This document shows positions 61,353 through 64,000 of a stretch of 64,000 nt of DNA, in pieces. The position numbers were made by a program, and so were the translations under genes. Each line of letters begins with the position of its first letter. Within the stretch, counting starts at the first letter, position 1. A model generated the notes under the pieces. The model made no database searches, had not been told where the DNA came from, and saw only the letters and a program-made list of their open reading frames with translations. Origin of the DNA: Bacillus sp. NTK071 (GTDB taxonomy: Bacteria > Bacillota > Bacilli > Bacillales > Guptibacillaceae); the NCBI RefSeq assembly GCF_017303315.1, contig NZ_JAFKOI010000001.1:682001-746000 (forward strand), read 5' to 3'.

Positions 61353-62126
61353 TTACATTGCGTGCTGACCACCATCAACGATTAGAATATCTCCCGTTAC
61401 ATAATTGGAAGCATTTGATGCTAGGAATAGAGCAGCTCCTTTTAAATCATCATCCGAACCAAATCGATTTAGAGGAGTCGTTTCTAGCATTTTCTCTCCA
61501 CCCGCATCGATTAATCCTTTCGACATTTTCGTTGGGAAGAAACCTGGTGCAATCGCATTTACGTTAATGTTATATCCTCCCCACTTCACTGCAAGATCCT
61601 TTGTAAACGTAATGACAGCACCTTTACTCGTGTTATAGCCAATAGCATCCATGTAACGTGGATCAGCCCCACCAAGTCCTGCCACCGAAGCTATATTAAT
61701 GATTTTACCGCTGTTCTGCTTAATCATTTCTTTCCCAGCTGCCTGTGCAAAAAGGAATGTACCTGTTACGTTTACTTCCATTACTTTATGCCATGCCTGT
61801 AGGGGCATTTCAACAACAGGTGCTCCCCACGAGGCACCACTGTTATTTACAAGAATATCAATCTGTCCAAACTCTTTCATTGTTTCGTCAACCACATGTT
61901 GAACGTGTTCTTGATTTGTCACATCACACTCAAACGCAAGTGATCTAACTCCCTTGCTTTCTAACTCGTCACGAACAGCCTCACACGCTTCCAATTTTCT
62001 TGAACAAACAACAACATTTGCCCCAGCTTCAGCGAACCCTTCGGCAATTTGCTTACCGAGACCCCTTCCACCACCAGTCACAATTGCTGTTTTACCTGAT
62101 AAATTAAACAATTCCATAACGTTCAT
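61353..62126 (-). CDS. SDR family oxidoreductase
   Basis: A 257-residue classical SDR: VTGGGRGLGKQIAEGFAEAGA, NNSGASWG, Ser in IINIASVAG and Tyr-xxx-Lys in IGYNTSKGAVI, C-terminus YVTGDILIVDGG. The AEAGANVVVCSRK segment with Arg suits NADP. It is probably a gluconate-5-dehydrogenase-like or 3-ketoacyl reductase relative. Starts after AAGGGGGAATACAAT. Confidence 0.85.
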   Translation of the reverse strand: MNVMELFNLSGKTAIVTGGGRGLGKQIAEGFAEAGANVVVCSRKLEACEAVRDELESKGVRSLAFECDVTNQEHVQHVVDETMKEFGQIDILVNNSGASWGAPVVEMPLQAWHKVMEVNVTGTFLFAQAAGKEMIKQNSGKIINIASVAGLGGADPRYMDAIGYNTSKGAVITFTKDLAVKWGGYNINVNAIAPGFFPTKMSKGLIDAGGEKMLETTPLNRFGSDDDLKGAALFLASNASNYVTGDILIVDGGQHAM

Positions 62127-62143
62127 ATTGTATTCCCCCTTGG

Positions 62144-63352
62144 CTAGATATACTTTTTCAGTTCTTGTCTCGCGATTGCATTACGATGAACTTCATCCGG
62201 TCCATCTGCGAGCCTTAATGTTCTAGCATTTGCCCAGTGTGCTGCAAGCGTATAATCATCACTTACTCCCGCTCCACCAAACGCTTGAATAGCACGATCA
62301 ATGACACTTAGTGCCATATTAGGCGCTACTACTTTAATCATTGCGATTTCTGCTTTTGCCTCTTTGTTTCCAACCGTATCCATCATATGTGCCGCCTTAA
62401 GTGTTAAGAGTCTTGCTTGCTCGATTTCGATTCTAGAGTCAGCAATCCATTCCCTCACAACACCCTGATCAGATATCTTCTTACCAAACGCTTCTCGACT
62501 TTGTACACGCTTACACAAATCCTCAAGTGCACGTTCAGCTGTTCCAATCAAACGCATACAGTGATGAATTCGTCCTGGCCCAAGTCTTCCTTGCGCGATT
62601 GCAAATCCTTTTCCTTCTTCCCAAAGCATATTAGAGGCAGGTACTCGCACGTCTTTGTATTCAATTTCTGCATGGCCATGTGGCGCATGATCATAGCCAA
62701 ATACAGGAAGAACTCGTTTAATTGTTACACCCTTTGAATCAAGTGGAACTAAGATCATAGATTGTTGCTCATGTTTCGCTGCAGTCGGATCGTTTTTCCC
62801 CATCACAATAGCGATTTTGCACCTTGGATCTCCAGCACCAGATGACCACCATTTTGTCCCATTAATGACGTATTCATCACCATCTCGTTCAATTCGAGCC
62901 TGAATATTCGTCGCATCTGAAGAAGCAACATCAGGTTCTGTCATCGAGAAACACGAGCGAATTTCACCAGCCAGTAAAGGTTCGAGCCACTGCTTTTTCT
63001 GTTCTTCTGTACCGTAACGAACAAGTACTTCCATATTCCCTGTGTCTGGTGCAGCACAATTGAATACTTCAGGTCCAATCATTGAACGGCCCATCACTTC
63101 ACATAATGGAGCGTATTCAGTATTCGTAAGGCCTGCACCATACTCACTTTCAGGTAGAAATAGATTCCATAAACCAGCATCTTTTGCCTTCTGCTTCAAT
63201 TCTTCCATTATAGGGGGAACATCTGACCATCGACTTTCTTGATCGGAAAGTTGCTCTTCATACAATTTTTCATTCGGGTATACATGGTCATCCATAAATG
63301 CCTTTACTTTTTCCAAGTAAGAATGGCAACGCTCGGAATAATCAAAATTCAT
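62144..63352 (-). CDS. Acyl-CoA dehydrogenase (ACAD10/11-type)
   Basis: A 402-residue flavoenzyme. [21 protein letters not shown] and [20 protein letters not shown] are typical of the ACAD10/11 dehydrogenase branch, as is the ending [34 protein letters not shown]; the usual GGxG and catalytic-base region read LADGPDEVH. Together with the ACAD10/11-type kinase at 53818 it forms the two halves of the animal fusion proteins. The first gene of the first catabolic transcript, after AAGGAGACGAATAAG. Confidence 0.9.
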   Translation of the reverse strand: MNFDYSERCHSYLEKVKAFMDDHVYPNEKLYEEQLSDQESRWSDVPPIMEELKQKAKDAGLWNLFLPESEYGAGLTNTEYAPLCEVMGRSMIGPEVFNCAAPDTGNMEVLVRYGTEEQKKQWLEPLLAGEIRSCFSMTEPDVASSDATNIQARIERDGDEYVINGTKWWSSGAGDPRCKIAIVMGKNDPTAAKHEQQSMILVPLDSKGVTIKRVLPVFGYDHAPHGHAEIEYKDVRVPASNMLWEEGKGFAIAQGRLGPGRIHHCMRLIGTAERALEDLCKRVQSREAFGKKISDQGVVREWIADSRIEIEQARLLTLKAAHMMDTVGNKEAKAEIAMIKVVAPNMALSVIDRAIQAFGGAGVSDDYTLAAHWANARTLRLADGPDEVHRNAIARQELKKYI

Positions 63353-63383
63353 TCTTATTCGTCTCCTTGTACCCGTTATCTAA

Positions 63384-63439
63384 CTAACCGGTTGGTATGT
63401 TCTCACATTTAGTATAAATATATCTTTCGGAATATTCAA
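63384..63439 (-). promoter_or_regulatory. Promoter and operator copy 2 of the first catabolic transcript
   Basis: On the minus strand TTGAAT (63434-63439), 17 nt, TATACT (63411-63416). About 15 bp downstream of the start point is CTAACCGGTTGG (63384-63395), an imperfect copy of the palindrome at 57065. Confidence 0.65.
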
Positions 63440-63454
63440 TACATTTATTGAAAA

Positions 63455-64000
63455 TTAAAATCCAGTCGGCCAATTAGCTAATTTCCTTTCGCTTTTTGAT
63501 CCGTTTTTATAACAAGCAAGCTCTAATGTTTGTGCAAGAAAAATTCGAGTTTCACCAGGATCAATAACATCATCAATCAAATGTTTTGCCGCTGCTTTAT
63601 ATGGGGAACTATCAAAACTCCACTTTTCTAAAAGCTTTTCCCTTTCGAGCTTAGGATTTTCAGCTTCCATTAACTCTCTGCCATAAACGACATTAATTCC
63701 AACTTCAGGTCCAGTAAAATTAATTTCTGCAGAAGGCCAGGCGACAACAAAATCCGCTCCCATCGTTGGACCACACATGTTTCCATATGCAGCTCCTACG
63801 CTTTTACGTATGATAACAGAAACTTTAGGAACTGTTGACTGAGCTAGTGCCTGGTTCCACATCATGATTTTGGTAGGTATTTTCCTCTTTTCTGCATCAG
63901 AACTTACTCGAAATCCTGGTATATCATGTAGAAAAATTAAGGGGATATGATAGGAATCACAGAGACAAATAAAATCTGTCGCTTTTTCACACTCCTCTAC
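63455..64000 (-). CDS. Acyl-CoA carboxylase carboxyltransferase subunit (partial, runs off right edge)
   Basis: The last 182 codons of a biotin-dependent carboxyltransferase (propionyl-, methylcrotonyl- or acyl-CoA carboxylase beta type). The frame is open from 64000 to TAA at 63455. It shows CDSYHIPLIFLHDIPGFRV (with the usual oxyanion Gly-Phe), a helix with KIMMWNQALAQSTVPKVSVIIRKSVGAAYGNMCG, a WPSAEINFTGPE active-site strand and the C-terminal IDDVIDPGETR. Carboxylase genes beside beta-oxidation genes occur in catabolism of branched or odd-chain acids. The promoter region of the next operon follows it directly. Confidence 0.87.
   Translation of the reverse strand, partial: VEECEKATDFICLCDSYHIPLIFLHDIPGFRVSSDAEKRKIPTKIMMWNQALAQSTVPKVSVIIRKSVGAAYGNMCGPTMGADFVVAWPSAEINFTGPEVGINVVYGRELMEAENPKLEREKLLEKWSFDSSPYKAAAKHLIDDVIDPGETRIFLAQTLELACYKNGSKSERKLANWPTGF

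Overview
The window is a chromosomal segment of a low-GC, spore-forming Firmicute of the Bacillaceae (Bacillus-like). Support comes from the ParE-ParC pair, Bacillus-type Shine-Dalgarno sequences (AAGGAGG), a SAM-I riboswitch, a BirA-type operator before bioY, DUF3189 and YdhK-type genes, a cre-like site, and sporulation sigma-K-like promoters. I see no rRNA, tRNA, CRISPR array, insertion sequence or prophage. The sequence alone does not settle the species.

Layout. 1-1065: two minus-strand genes for DUF3992/Ena-like proteins (subunits of endospore appendage fibres), each behind a sigma-K-like promoter; the first runs off the left edge. 1.2-7.6 kb: a secreted 5'-nucleotidase with a possible Pho box, a DUF3895-like protein, a SAM-riboswitch-controlled homocysteine methyltransferase, a DUF3189 protein and MurB. 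7.6-12.9 kb: a small accessory locus with a YdhK lipoprotein, a sortilin-like beta-propeller lipoprotein, a Cys-rich copper-storage protein, a sensor kinase/response regulator pair and a frameshifted small lipoprotein. Three promoters here share one 11-bp direct repeat at a fixed 26-bp distance from the -10, which suggests a local regulon of the two-component system. 13-33.9 kb: housekeeping and mixed genes, including a C-S lyase, VTT and DUF457 membrane proteins, parE-parC, bioY, an MFS carrier, a Ca2+/cation antiporter, a cytochrome P450 followed by a RecB-nuclease/XPD-helicase fusion and an M20 amidohydrolase, AmpS, and SIMPL and CoA-binding proteins. 34-42.3 kb: an MFS transporter behind a leader peptide and an SD-sequestering hairpin, a cold-shock protein, an AAC(6')-like double-GNAT protein, a YjiH transporter-like protein, an oxidoreductase, a terpenoid-cyclase-fold protein and a ketopantoate reductase.

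42.3-64 kb: a continuous minus-strand catabolic region. From upstream to downstream it holds an acyl-CoA carboxyltransferase (partial), acyl-CoA dehydrogenase, SDR, thiolase, SDR, acyl-CoA ligase and a TetR regulator. Then come 3-hydroxyacyl-CoA dehydrogenase, enoyl-CoA hydratase, thioesterase, an ACAD10/11-type phosphotransferase, a ComB-like phosphatase, acyl-CoA dehydrogenase, SDR and enoyl-CoA hydratase. It ends with a complete Liv-type ABC importer, a second acyl-CoA ligase and a phosphotriesterase-family hydrolase. Together these could import a carboxylic acid, activate it to a CoA thioester and degrade it by beta-oxidation. The operators found (two copies of ACTAACCGGTT, one TCAATGATCATTGA palindrome, one cre-like site) point to induction by substrate and repression by preferred carbon sources. 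The substrate cannot be read from the sequence.
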